DNA of 64,000 bases from JBBDIX01 sp040880235 (lineage in GTDB: Bacteria > Actinomycetota > Nitriliruptoria > Nitriliruptorales > Nitriliruptoraceae): contig JBBDIX010000082.1 of NCBI GenBank assembly GCA_040880235.1, positions 1 to 64,000 of the forward strand, read 5' to 3'. The notes beneath the pieces are model-generated. The model saw nothing but the letters and a program-made list of their open reading frames with translations, made no database searches and was not told where the DNA came from. Of this stretch, positions 26,859-36,773 are shown in pieces. The translations under genes and the position numbers were made by a program. Position 1 is the stretch's first letter; each line of letters opens with the position of its first letter.

Positions 26859-29515
26859 GGATCCATCGGGTCCGGCTCCAGGACGTGCGCGGCATCGACG
26901 CGTGCGAGGTCGAGTTCGACCCGCACGGCATCACCGTCGTGGCCGCGCCCAACGAGTCCGGGAAGTCCACCCTGGTCGACGCGATCCGTCTGGTGCTCAA
27001 CGACCGCCGCCGAGCACGTGCCACCGCGCAGGAGGTCCGCGACCTGCAGCCCGCTGGGCGCGACGTCGGCAGCGTCGTCGAGGTGGAACTCGCGGTCGGG
27101 GACCACCACCTGGTCGTCCGTCGCCGCTACAACCGCCAGCCCGAGGACGTGCTGGCGATCACCGCTCCGACGACCGAACAGCTCACCGGGGACGAGGCAC
27201 ACGACCGCCTCACCGAGATCCTCGCTCGCCACGTGGACGTGGGTCTGCTCGATGCACTGTGGCTGCAGCAGGGGCGGGACCTGGACACGTTGGCGCTGGG
27301 ACAGACGTCACTGAGCGCCCGCCTCGACGCGGCGTCCGGGGGTGCGTCGACCGGGGGTGACGACCTGCTGGTGCGTGTGGATGAACACCACGCCCAGTGG
27401 TTCACGCCCACCGGCCGGGAGAAGGCGGACCTCACACGCCTCGATGCACGCGTGGAGGAGTTGCAGGCTGCCGCGCACGATCTCCGGGCGCGGCTCGCCG
27501 AGATCGACACCGAGTCGGGCGAACTCGACGAGGTCGAACGGACGCTGCCTGGGCTCGAACGCGACCTGACCGAGGCCCTCGAACCTGCGCTGGAGGCGGC
27601 GCGGGACGATCGCCGGTCCCTGCAGGCCCTCCAGTCGCAGCGAGAGACGCTCCAGGCACGATTCGAACAGGCCGACACCGTGTGTGCGGCGGCCCGAGAC
27701 GCTCTCGATCGCCGGCGGGCAGCCACCGAGTCGATCGCGACGCTGACCGACCGGGTGGCCGCGGTGGAGGAGCAGCTCCAGCCGTCCGACGACGAACTGG
27801 CCGATCTCGCAGAGCGGCGTCGGAGCGCACAGGAGACGGCACGCGATGTGCAGGAGGCCCTCCGAGCGGCCCGACGAGACGGCGAGCATGCCCAGTGGCG
27901 CGTGGATCTGCTGGAGGCGTCCGAGGAACACGCCCGACGGAACGGGCGACTGTCTCGTGCACGTGCGGTCATCGACGACGCCGCCGAGGCCCAGGCAGCC
28001 GTCGACGCGTCGCGGATCGACGACGACCTGTTCACCGAGATCGGTGACGCAGACGCGGCGGTGCGCATGCTGGAGGCGCGGGTGGACGCGGGTGCGCCGA
28101 CGGTGCGGCTGCGTGCCGTGTCCGAGCTGTCGGGCGACATCGACGGCGAGGCGTTCCAGCTGGCCGAGGGGGATGCCCTGGAACGATCCGTGCGTGCGCA
28201 CCTGCGTCTGCGGCTGCCCGAGTTCGAACTCGAGGTCGTTGCCGGAGACCCTGACCACGACGTGCACGACGAACTCGACGTGGCCCGCCGACACCTCGCA
28301 GACCGGTGCGAACGCGCGGGTGTCGAGGACCTCTCCGAGGCGGAACGTCTCGTCACCCAACGCCGAGCGCACGAACAGACCCTGCGTCAGCGCGACGTCC
28401 TGCTGGACCGAGAACTCGACGGAGCATCACTGGACGGACTGGCGGACACCGTCGAGGCATCCCGCGCGAGGATCGACCAGCTCTTCGCCCGTCGCCCCGA
28501 GGCGCAGGACACCGACGAGGAGCCAGACACGACGGGCTCCGCGGACGCGACGGATCTCGACGAGGCCCGACGCACGCGAGATGCGTGCACGCGCGCCACC
28601 GACGCGGCCGAGCTCGTCCACCAGCAGGCCGCCGCGGACCTCGCCGACATCGTCGAACGACACGAGTCCATGCGGGATCGACATGCCGAGCGACGACGTG
28701 AGCTCGACGGCCTGCGCCGCGAACTCGAACGCGACCGGTCGCAGCTCGCGTCCGAACGGGCCAGCCGGGCGGATGACGACCTGTCCCGTGCCCTCGTCGA
28801 GGCGACGACGACGCGCGACGCCGCACGCGAAGCGCTCGACGCGGCCGACCAGCGCCTGGCCGCGCTCGATCCCGAACGAGTCGAACTGGTCGAGACCGCG
28901 GCGTGCAACGCCCGGGACGCTGCGCTCGAGCACCTCGGCCGCCTTCGGCAGCGCCGCACGGAGCTCGGGGTACGGCTGGCCACGGTCGGCGCGGAGGGGC
29001 TCGGCGAACAGCTCACCGACACCGAGGCACAGCTCGAACGGGCAGAACTCGACCAGGAACGAGAACGCCGGCGTGCGCAGGCGGCTCGCCTCCTGCGCGA
29101 CGAACTGCATGCCGCGCGCGACGAGCTGCACCGTGCGTACCGAGCACCACTGCGCGACCGCATCGTGCGGATGTCGAGCCTCCTGCTCGGCGAGGACGTG
29201 GCGATCGAACTCGACGACGAACTGCGGATCGCGACCCGGACCCGCGGCGGGACGACACTCGGATGGCACCAGCTCAGCGCCGGGGCCCGCGAACAGCTCG
29301 CGATCCTGACCGCGCTGGCGGCGGCCCAGCTCGCGGGGGACGACGGCGTGCCGTTCATCCTCGACGACGCCCTGGGCTACACCGACCCCCAGCGCATGGC
29401 GGCCCTCGGGGCACTGCTCGGCCGGACCGAGGGGGCACAGGTGATCGTGCTGACCTGCGTGCCCGAACGCTTCCGTACGACCGGGGCGCGGACTGTGCCG
29501 CTGCTGACGTCGTGA
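26855..29515 (+). CDS. YhaN/Rv1278-like SMC-type AAA ATPase
   Basis: 886 residues. The N-terminal Walker A is APNESGKST (about residues 31-39). A long coiled-coil centre rich in Glu, Arg and Ala runs from about residue 200 to 780. The C-terminal ABC signature is LSAGAREQL and Walker B is VPFILDDALGY. No CxxC zinc hook is visible at the middle of the coiled coil, unlike classical SbcC/Rad50. Shorter than SbcC (about 1000). With the metallophosphoesterase it should form an SbcCD-like DNA-end complex. ATG 26855 overlaps the upstream stop; its own stop overlaps the recC GTG. Confidence 0.88.
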   Translation: MRIHRVRLQDVRGIDACEVEFDPHGITVVAAPNESGKSTLVDAIRLVLNDRRRARATAQEVRDLQPAGRDVGSVVEVELAVGDHHLVVRRRYNRQPEDVLAITAPTTEQLTGDEAHDRLTEILARHVDVGLLDALWLQQGRDLDTLALGQTSLSARLDAASGGASTGGDDLLVRVDEHHAQWFTPTGREKADLTRLDARVEELQAAAHDLRARLAEIDTESGELDEVERTLPGLERDLTEALEPALEAARDDRRSLQALQSQRETLQARFEQADTVCAAARDALDRRRAATESIATLTDRVAAVEEQLQPSDDELADLAERRRSAQETARDVQEALRAARRDGEHAQWRVDLLEASEEHARRNGRLSRARAVIDDAAEAQAAVDASRIDDDLFTEIGDADAAVRMLEARVDAGAPTVRLRAVSELSGDIDGEAFQLAEGDALERSVRAHLRLRLPEFELEVVAGDPDHDVHDELDVARRHLADRCERAGVEDLSEAERLVTQRRAHEQTLRQRDVLLDRELDGASLDGLADTVEASRARIDQLFARRPEAQDTDEEPDTTGSADATDLDEARRTRDACTRATDAAELVHQQAAADLADIVERHESMRDRHAERRRELDGLRRELERDRSQLASERASRADDDLSRALVEATTTRDAAREALDAADQRLAALDPERVELVETAACNARDAALEHLGRLRQRRTELGVRLATVGAEGLGEQLTDTEAQLERAELDQERERRRAQAARLLRDELHAARDELHRAYRAPLRDRIVRMSSLLLGEDVAIELDDELRIATRTRGGTTLGWHQLSAGAREQLAILTALAAAQLAGDDGVPFILDDALGYTDPQRMAALGALLGRTEGAQVIVLTCVPERFRTTGARTVPLLTS

Positions 29516-32500
29516 CCGGACTGGTCGTGCACCGCAGCGCGCGGGTCGAGCGGCTCCTCGACCCGCTGGTGGCGTCCCTGCACCGTGCGGACCCCGACCC
29601 GTTCGTGCCGCTGCGCATCGTCGTCGCCAGCCACGGGATGCGTCGATGGCTGTCCCACCAGCTGGCCCAACGGCTGGACCCGGGTGGTGGCGGAGTCGTC
29701 GCCAACGTCGAGTTCCCGTTCCCGGGGCGGCTCGTACGGGAGATCGTGACCGGATGCGGGGTCCCGCCGGCGGACGGCGGGGTCGGGCCGGACGACGACG
29801 ATCCGTGGGACCCACAGCGTCTCGCGTGGGACGTCGCCCGAGTGCTGCTGGCCAGCGGCGGTGACCAACCCCTTGCGACCGTCGCGAGCGACCTCCATGA
29901 CGAACGGGTCGCCGGGATGGTCGGCCGTCGCACCTGGCGGCTCGCACGCGGGGTGGCCGACGTGTTCAACGACTACGTGGTCCACCGCGCCGACATGGTC
30001 ACGGCATGGGCACGGGGTGAGGACCTCGGTCCCGACGGAGGGGCCATCGGCCAGGCGGACCGCTGGCAGCCCTGGCTCTGGCGGGCCCTGCTCGAACACG
30101 TCGAGGACCCGGCCCGACGGATCGGGGACGCGCTCGAGGTGCTCGGAGCCGATCGTCCGCTGCCGGACACGGCGTCGCTGCCGCGGGACGTCGCCATCTT
30201 CGGACTGTCGACGCTGCCGCCCCGGCACCTCGACCTGCTGGCGGGGCTCGCCCGCCACACGACCGTCGAGTGGTACGTGCCGACACCGTCACCCGGACGC
30301 TGGAACGCCGTCGCCCGGGCCGTGCGCGAGGGCACGACCATCCCGGACGCTCGGCATCCTCTGCTGGCGTCGTGTGGGCGGGTCACCGACGACGCGGCAC
30401 GGCTCGTCACCGGACATGACCCGTCCGACGACCCCCTCGACGATGCCGCGGGTGCTGACGCGACCTGCGGTTCGACAGGCCTCGACGGCACGGTCGTCAC
30501 GCTGCTCGGCAGGATCCAGCAGGACGTCCGTGCCGATGCGTCGACGCCGTTCGACGCGACTCGGCTCGAACTCGACGGCACGGACACGTCGGTCCAGATC
30601 CACCGCTGTCATGGGCCCGCCCGGCAGGCCGAGGTGCTGCGCGACGCCGTGCTGGGACTCCTTGCGCAGGATCCCACCCTCGAACCGCGTGATGTCATCG
30701 TCCTGACTCCGGACGTCGAGTCCTTCGCACCACTGGTGCGGGCAGCGTTCGAGACCGATGGCCGTCGGCCACACCTTCCCGTCAGCGTCGCCGACCGGCA
30801 GATCGGCCGGTCCGACCCCGTCGCCGATGCCCTGCTGGCCGTGGTCCGACTCGCCCGCGACCGGGTGACCGCCTCCGGAGTGCTCGACGTGCTCGGCCGC
30901 GACCCGATCGCCAGGCGTGCCGGCCTCGATCACGATGACCTCGCGCGCCTGTCCGGCTGGATCGCCGACACCGGCATCCGATGGGGCATCGACGAGCACG
31001 ACCGTGCGCGGGCCGGTCAGCCAGCAGACCGGCACCACACCTGGCGTGCCGGGCTCGACCGACTGCTGCTCGGGGTCACGATGGCCGACGAGGACGATCG
31101 TGTCGTCGGCGACGTCACCCCCTACGACCACGTGGAGGGAGGGGACGTCGACCTGCTCGGACGGCTCGTGGCGGTGTGCACGGGGCTGTTCGACGCCGTC
31201 GCCACCCTGCGCGTCGCGCGAACCCCCGCCGCGTGGGTCGACGTGGTCACGACGGTCGCCACGGACCTGTTCGACGTCGCCGACGAGGACCGGTGGCGGC
31301 TGCACGACCTCGTCGAGTCGCTCGACACGATCGTCGACATCGACGACGTCGACGTCGACCTGGCCGCCGTGGAGGTGCTGCTCGAGGAACGGCTCGAACG
31401 GCGTCGCGGCGCCGTTGGCTACGAGACCGGAGCGGTCACCCTCTGCGAACTGGTGCCCATGCGGTCCATCCCGCACCGGGTGGTGTGCCTGCTCGGCCTC
31501 GACGACGCCCGGTTTCCTCGTCCGTCCACGCGGCGAGGCATCGACCTGATCGGCCGTCACCGGCGTCTCGGCGACCGTGACCGCAGAGACGAGGACCGCC
31601 ACCTGTTCCTCGAGGCGATCCTGTCGGCGCGAGACCACCTGGTCGTGACGGCGACCGGACGCGATGCACGGACGAACGAACCGCGTCCACCGTCGGTCGT
31701 CGTCGCCGAACTGTGCGACACCATCGACCGTGTCTCCGTGACCGCCGACGGCTCGTCCGGGGTCGAGGCCGTCACGGTCGATCACCCGCTCCATGCGTTC
31801 AGCCCTGTCGCGTTCGGTGCCGGGGGAATGGCACGCACGTTCGACGTCGCCCTGCTCGATGCCGCGCAGGCCCTTCGTCGGCGTGAGAACAGGCCGTGGC
31901 CGTTCCTCGAAGGGTTCGACACCCCCGGCGGGGACCACACCGCAGCGCGCGCCGACGGTGGTGACCTCGAACCCGACGACCGGCAGGGTGACCTGCTGAC
32001 GATCGACCAGCTCGTGCGCACCCTCGGTCATCCGACGCGCGCCTTCCTCGAACAGCGGCTGGGACTCCGGCTGGGGCGCTGGGAGGCCCGCCTCGAGGAC
32101 TCCGAACCGTTCGACCTCCATCCGTTCGACCGGCCCGCGTTCACGCGCGAACTGCTCGCGCGGACCGATCCCGACGACGTCGACGCCTGGATCCGGGCGC
32201 GCCTCGCGAGCGGGACGGTGCCCGCCGGCACGCCCGGCGTCTCTGCGCTCACGGGGCTCGTCGACGACGTGCGCGCACTGTCAGAACGTGTCCACAGCGA
32301 TCTGCACCAGCTCGGCGTCGAGTACGACGACCTCGACGAGTCGGCCCTCGAGCTCGACGTCGACGACCGGCGGCTGGTGGGCAGAACCCTGCTCGCACCC
32401 GTGCCGGGGGCGACGGTTCAGGTCCGCGTCGATCCGCGCCGCGATCGCCCCGAGCGTCGCCTGGGCCTGTGGGTGCACCACGTCGTGGCGAGTGCGGTGC

Positions 32501-32925
32501 ACGGGCGGGTCGCGACGCTCGGACTGTGCCGTTCGGGCGCGACGTCGTCCCCGCACCGCTTCGTCCCCCTCGGCAGCAACGACGACGACGCACGACAGCG
32601 CGGCCGGGCGCTGCTCGACGACCTGATCGCGATCCACGACGAGGCGCACCGACGTCCGCTCCCCGTGTTCGAGCACGCGTCGAGCAGGTTCGCCGCAACG
32701 GGCGACCTGTTCGAGGCCGGCGACCACTTCGCCCCGGACTTCGGTGCCGGTGACGTCGACGCCCACGTCGAACAGGTGTATGGCGTCGACGTGTCCCTCG
32801 AGGGCGTGCTCGGTGTCGGGGACCGGCGCGTCGAGTTCGTCCAGCTCGCCCGGGCCCTGTGGAACCCGGTGGCCGATCACCGGGTCAGCCGGATCGGGCA
32901 GCTCGTCCAGGCAGTCACGTCGTGA
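29512..32925 (+). CDS. recC: Exodeoxyribonuclease V subunit gamma
   Basis: 1137 residues. RecC is the inactivated-helicase subunit of RecBCD that splits the DNA strands and recognises Chi. Family marks are the N-terminus VHRSARVERLLDPLVASL, the IVVASHGMRRWLSHQLA segment, FPGRLVREIV, and the central VPMRSIPHRVVCLLGLDDARFPR. The protein is longer in frame upstream, but that stretch only translates yhaN in another frame. GTG 29512 overlaps the yhaN stop (GTGA), which fixes the start. The order recC-recB-recD is that of mycobacteria. Confidence 0.92.
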   Translation: MTGLVVHRSARVERLLDPLVASLHRADPDPFVPLRIVVASHGMRRWLSHQLAQRLDPGGGGVVANVEFPFPGRLVREIVTGCGVPPADGGVGPDDDDPWDPQRLAWDVARVLLASGGDQPLATVASDLHDERVAGMVGRRTWRLARGVADVFNDYVVHRADMVTAWARGEDLGPDGGAIGQADRWQPWLWRALLEHVEDPARRIGDALEVLGADRPLPDTASLPRDVAIFGLSTLPPRHLDLLAGLARHTTVEWYVPTPSPGRWNAVARAVREGTTIPDARHPLLASCGRVTDDAARLVTGHDPSDDPLDDAAGADATCGSTGLDGTVVTLLGRIQQDVRADASTPFDATRLELDGTDTSVQIHRCHGPARQAEVLRDAVLGLLAQDPTLEPRDVIVLTPDVESFAPLVRAAFETDGRRPHLPVSVADRQIGRSDPVADALLAVVRLARDRVTASGVLDVLGRDPIARRAGLDHDDLARLSGWIADTGIRWGIDEHDRARAGQPADRHHTWRAGLDRLLLGVTMADEDDRVVGDVTPYDHVEGGDVDLLGRLVAVCTGLFDAVATLRVARTPAAWVDVVTTVATDLFDVADEDRWRLHDLVESLDTIVDIDDVDVDLAAVEVLLEERLERRRGAVGYETGAVTLCELVPMRSIPHRVVCLLGLDDARFPRPSTRRGIDLIGRHRRLGDRDRRDEDRHLFLEAILSARDHLVVTATGRDARTNEPRPPSVVVAELCDTIDRVSVTADGSSGVEAVTVDHPLHAFSPVAFGAGGMARTFDVALLDAAQALRRRENRPWPFLEGFDTPGGDHTAARADGGDLEPDDRQGDLLTIDQLVRTLGHPTRAFLEQRLGLRLGRWEARLEDSEPFDLHPFDRPAFTRELLARTDPDDVDAWIRARLASGTVPAGTPGVSALTGLVDDVRALSERVHSDLHQLGVEYDDLDESALELDVDDRRLVGRTLLAPVPGATVQVRVDPRRDRPERRLGLWVHHVVASAVHGRVATLGLCRSGATSSPHRFVPLGSNDDDARQRGRALLDDLIAIHDEAHRRPLPVFEHASSRFAATGDLFEAGDHFAPDFGAGDVDAHVEQVYGVDVSLEGVLGVGDRRVEFVQLARALWNPVADHRVSRIGQLVQAVTS

Positions 32926-35900
32926 CGGCTCCCGACGCGCCCACGCTGGACACGCCCGTGGTCTTCGGGGAGACCGATCCGCTGCCCACGGGCACGGTCC
33001 TGCTCGAGGCGTCAGCCGGCACGGGCAAGACCCACACGATCACCACCCTGGTCCTGCGGCTGATCGCTGAGGAGGACGTCAGGATCGACGAGCTCGTCGT
33101 CGTGACGTTCACCCGCGCGGCGGCGGCGGAGCTTCGCGGCCGGGTCCGGGCTCGCCTCCACCAGGCGACCGTGCTGCTGGAACGCCTCGCCGCGGGGGTG
33201 GTCGACCACGCCGACGTGCAGGCGTTGGACCCGGTGGTCGGACACCTGGCCGAGCAGTTCGACGTGGAGGTGCCACTGCGGCGGCTGCGGGTCGCCCGTG
33301 AGCGGTTCGACGAGGGGACGATCGACACCATCCACGGGTTCTGTCAGCGCGTGCTCCAGCAGTCGGGTGCGCAGCTCGGCGTCGATCCGACGAGCGAGCT
33401 CGAGGAAGACGTCCACGACCTCGTGCGGTCTGTCGTCGACGACCTGTTGGTTCGCGAGCTGCGGTCCGCGTCGGTCGACTGGTGTCGCGCCGTGAACGCG
33501 GCCGTGCCCGGGCGCGACCTGGCCGGCTCCCTGGCCGGTGTGGTGGGCCAGCTCGCCGCGCGGCCCCACCTGCGTGTGCACCCGGACGACGACAGGACCG
33601 CGGCGCAGGTGTGGGACGACACCTGCACGTCATTCCGAGAGGCGTGGCGCGACGAGTCGGAACGGGTGATCGAGTGGATCGACCGAACCCAGCAGGCGCG
33701 TGGGTTCGGGTCGAAGCGCACGTACCTCCCCGCAACAGTCGCCACGGCGCGCGCTGAACTCGATGCCTGGTGTGACGGGCCGCTGCCTGCCCTGGGCGCA
33801 TCGATCCCGTCGGAGGCGGCGCTGAAGGCCATGTCACGCTCGGAGGTCGAGCGCTGCCTCGAGGACCCGGCCGTCATCCCGAACGGCCTGACCATCCTGG
33901 ACCTCGCCGGAGAGCTGGCACGGGTGCACACGCGGGCTGCGACCGCCTTCGTACGACGTCTCACACGCGACGCCGTGGACGAACTCGAGCGTCGTACCCG
34001 CGACGCCGGCCTGTGGACGTTCGACGACCTGCTGCTGGGACTGGACCGCGCCCTGCGTGACGCGAGCCGCCGCGAGATCGTGGTCGAGGCGATGCGTGCA
34101 CGCTTCTCCGCGGCCCTCATCGACGAGTTCCAGGACACCGACCCGATCCAGTGGCACATCTTCTCGACCCTGTTCGGGGGCCGCGACGGGCGACTGTTCC
34201 TCATCGGCGACCCCAAGCAGGCGATCTACGCGTTCCGGGGCGCCGACATCCGCACGTACCTCGACGCCGTGGCAGACACCGCGACCGCGGACCGCCGGAC
34301 GCTCGACACCAACCACCGTTCCGACCAGCCGTACCTCGACGCGGTCGAGCGCCTGTTCCACCGCGACGACCTCGAACCCGACGGCGCGTTCGCCGTCCCC
34401 GACATCCGGTTCCGGCAGGTTCGTGCGACCCGCGACCACGAGGACTCCGGGATCGACCTGCCCGACGGTCCGCGGCCCGCACTGGACATCCGGGTCCTGC
34501 CCCGAACCCTGTTCGACGTCGACGACACCGCGCCCCTCGCCCTCGGACGCCTGCGCCCCGCACTGCCGGGTCACGTTGCCGCAGAGATCGACGCGTTCCT
34601 GCGGTCGGGAACCCGCATCCGGACTCTCGGGCAGGACTCCGGGGACGTCGAGGGTGACAACGGCGCCGACGGCGAGTCGAGACGCCGACCGGTCGAGGCG
34701 GGCGACGTCGCCGTGTTGACCCGCACACGTCGACAGGCGGCGCAGGTGCAGGACGCCCTGCGTGCGCGCGGGATCCCGGCCGTCATCGGGGCCGACGACA
34801 GTGTGCTCGACACGCCGGAGGCCGACGCGCTCGAACGGCTGCTTGCGGCCATGCTCGCACCCACCGACGACCGGACCGTACGCACCGCCGCCGCGGGCCC
34901 GATCATCGGATCGACGGCGGTCCAGCTGCTCGCCGACCACGACGACGCGTGGGACGAACTCGTGGCCGACGTCGCGCGCTGGGCAGCCGTGTGGAGGGAC
35001 CGCGGGATCGCGGCCGCGCTGCGCACCGCCATGGTCGAGTGCGACACGGCGCCTCGCCTGCTCACGCAGCGTCGCGGGGAGAGGGCCGTCACCAACCTCG
35101 TGCACCTCATGGAACTCCTTCACGTCGAGGAGACCACCTCTGCACGCGGACCCGAGTCGCTGCGGGAGTGGTTGGACGGTCAGCGCCGTCGGCCCGACCG
35201 TCGGGCCGACGCGGTCGAGCTGCGCCTCGAGGACGACGCGCAGGCGGTGCAGATCGTCACCGTCCACCGGGCAAAGGGCCTGCAGTATCCCGTGGTGTGG
35301 TGTCCCTTCCTGTGGGACGGCGCCGTCGATCGCGCGGCGACGTGGCCCGTCACCTTCGACGACGACGATGCCCGTGTCGTCGACCTCGATCTGGACACGT
35401 CGTCGCCAGCCGCCGAGGCGCGGAAGGCGAGGGCGCGCCGCGCCGCCTGGGAGGAACAGCTGCGCCTCGCGTACGTGGCGCTGACCCGCGCGCGCCATCG
35501 CTGCGTGGTCCACGTGGCCCCCACACCCACCCTCGGCGCGTCTGCGCTCGGCAGGCTGCTGTTCGGTCTGCAGCCGGTCGCCGGCGCTGGCGGGAAGCTC
35601 GGGTTCGACCCGGATCCCGCGGCGCTGTCCGACGCGCAACTGCGTGGGGTGCTCGCCCGGGTCGCCGGCGATGCCGTCGAGGTGTCCGAGGTCGGTCCGC
35701 TGGAGCCGTCGGGGACGCGAGCGCCCGACTCCCTGGATGTCTCCGATCTGCAGGTGCGGCGCCTCGACCGGGTGCTGGACACCACCTGGCAGCGGACGTC
35801 GTTCAGCCGCCTGGTCCACGAGACCCCCGACGAGTCCGGCCGCGACCACGACCAGGGTCTCGCGGACCTGACAGCCTCCGGACCCGGCCTGCACGACGGA

Positions 35901-36773
35901 TCGATCCCCACCGACGCGACCCCCGGTACCGGCGACGAGCTGCCGCAGGTGCCGCTGGCCGACCTTCCCCGAGGTGCCGACCTCGGCACGCTCGTGCACG
36001 GGGTGCTCGAACGGCTCGACTTCCGCCAGGCCACCGACCCCGACGTCGTCGCCCGGGTGCTGGCACACACGCCCGGTGCCACGATGCTCAGCGAGGATCA
36101 GCAGCGGGTGCTCGGCGCGGGGCTGGCCGGTGTGGTCACGACACCGCTCGGCCCGCTGGCCGGTGGCGCGACCCTCGCGGACCTGGAACCTGCGGACCGG
36201 CTCGACGAACTCGCGTTCGACCTGCCGATCGCCGGCGGCGACGTGCCGCACGGCCAGCCCGTCGACGTGCACCGCATCGCGGACGTGTTCGCCGCCCACG
36301 CAGGGTCCGCCGACGCGCCGCTCGCTCGTGCCGCCGCGCGACTGCGGGCCCGCACGGCGATGCCGGCGCGGGGGTTCCTGACCGGGAGCATCGACCTCGT
36401 CGCGCGCTTCGGTGGCCGGTACCTGATCGCCGACCACAAGTCGAACTGGATGGGTGAGGTGGACGCCCACGGCCGTCGCACGTCGACGGTTGCGCACCAC
36501 GCCCCGGAACACATGGTCGAGCAGATGGTGTCGCACGACTACCTGGTGCAGCTCCACCTGTACGTGGTGGCACTGCACCGCTACCTGCGGTGGAGGATCC
36601 CGGACCACGACTACGACCGCGACATCGCCGGTGCGGTCTACCTGTTCCTGCGGGGCATGACCGGTCCCGGGGGGCCGGTCGCCCCGGACGGCACCCCGTA
36701 CGGCGTGTACGCCCTGCGCCCCGAGCGGACGCTCGTCGAGGACCTCGACCGGGTGCTGCGGGGTGGCACGTGA
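32922..36773 (+). CDS. recB: Exodeoxyribonuclease V subunit beta (helicase-nuclease)
   Basis: 1283 residues. Superfamily 1A 3'-5' helicase with Walker A LEASAGTGKTHT (about residue 30), VVVTFTRAAAAELRGR (motif Ia), LIDEFQDTDPIQW (Walker B), GDPKQAIYAFRGAD (motif III) and VTVHRAKGLQYPVVW (motif V). The C-terminal nuclease domain contains GSIDLVARF...YLIADHKSNW (about residue 1170), the D...D.K active site. RecB unwinds and degrades double-strand ends and loads RecA. GTG 32922 overlaps the recC stop; its own stop overlaps the recD GTG (GTGA). Confidence 0.95.
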   Translation: MTAPDAPTLDTPVVFGETDPLPTGTVLLEASAGTGKTHTITTLVLRLIAEEDVRIDELVVVTFTRAAAAELRGRVRARLHQATVLLERLAAGVVDHADVQALDPVVGHLAEQFDVEVPLRRLRVARERFDEGTIDTIHGFCQRVLQQSGAQLGVDPTSELEEDVHDLVRSVVDDLLVRELRSASVDWCRAVNAAVPGRDLAGSLAGVVGQLAARPHLRVHPDDDRTAAQVWDDTCTSFREAWRDESERVIEWIDRTQQARGFGSKRTYLPATVATARAELDAWCDGPLPALGASIPSEAALKAMSRSEVERCLEDPAVIPNGLTILDLAGELARVHTRAATAFVRRLTRDAVDELERRTRDAGLWTFDDLLLGLDRALRDASRREIVVEAMRARFSAALIDEFQDTDPIQWHIFSTLFGGRDGRLFLIGDPKQAIYAFRGADIRTYLDAVADTATADRRTLDTNHRSDQPYLDAVERLFHRDDLEPDGAFAVPDIRFRQVRATRDHEDSGIDLPDGPRPALDIRVLPRTLFDVDDTAPLALGRLRPALPGHVAAEIDAFLRSGTRIRTLGQDSGDVEGDNGADGESRRRPVEAGDVAVLTRTRRQAAQVQDALRARGIPAVIGADDSVLDTPEADALERLLAAMLAPTDDRTVRTAAAGPIIGSTAVQLLADHDDAWDELVADVARWAAVWRDRGIAAALRTAMVECDTAPRLLTQRRGERAVTNLVHLMELLHVEETTSARGPESLREWLDGQRRRPDRRADAVELRLEDDAQAVQIVTVHRAKGLQYPVVWCPFLWDGAVDRAATWPVTFDDDDARVVDLDLDTSSPAAEARKARARRAAWEEQLRLAYVALTRARHRCVVHVAPTPTLGASALGRLLFGLQPVAGAGGKLGFDPDPAALSDAQLRGVLARVAGDAVEVSEVGPLEPSGTRAPDSLDVSDLQVRRLDRVLDTTWQRTSFSRLVHETPDESGRDHDQGLADLTASGPGLHDGSIPTDATPGTGDELPQVPLADLPRGADLGTLVHGVLERLDFRQATDPDVVARVLAHTPGATMLSEDQQRVLGAGLAGVVTTPLGPLAGGATLADLEPADRLDELAFDLPIAGGDVPHGQPVDVHRIADVFAAHAGSADAPLARAAARLRARTAMPARGFLTGSIDLVARFGGRYLIADHKSNWMGEVDAHGRRTSTVAHHAPEHMVEQMVSHDYLVQLHLYVVALHRYLRWRIPDHDYDRDIAGAVYLFLRGMTGPGGPVAPDGTPYGVYALRPERTLVEDLDRVLRGGT

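Noticed and set aside
33834..36608. 924-codon minus-strand frame opposite recB
   Set aside because: Shadow of recB: no recognisable domain and no ribosome-binding site, while recB motifs are all present on the plus strand.
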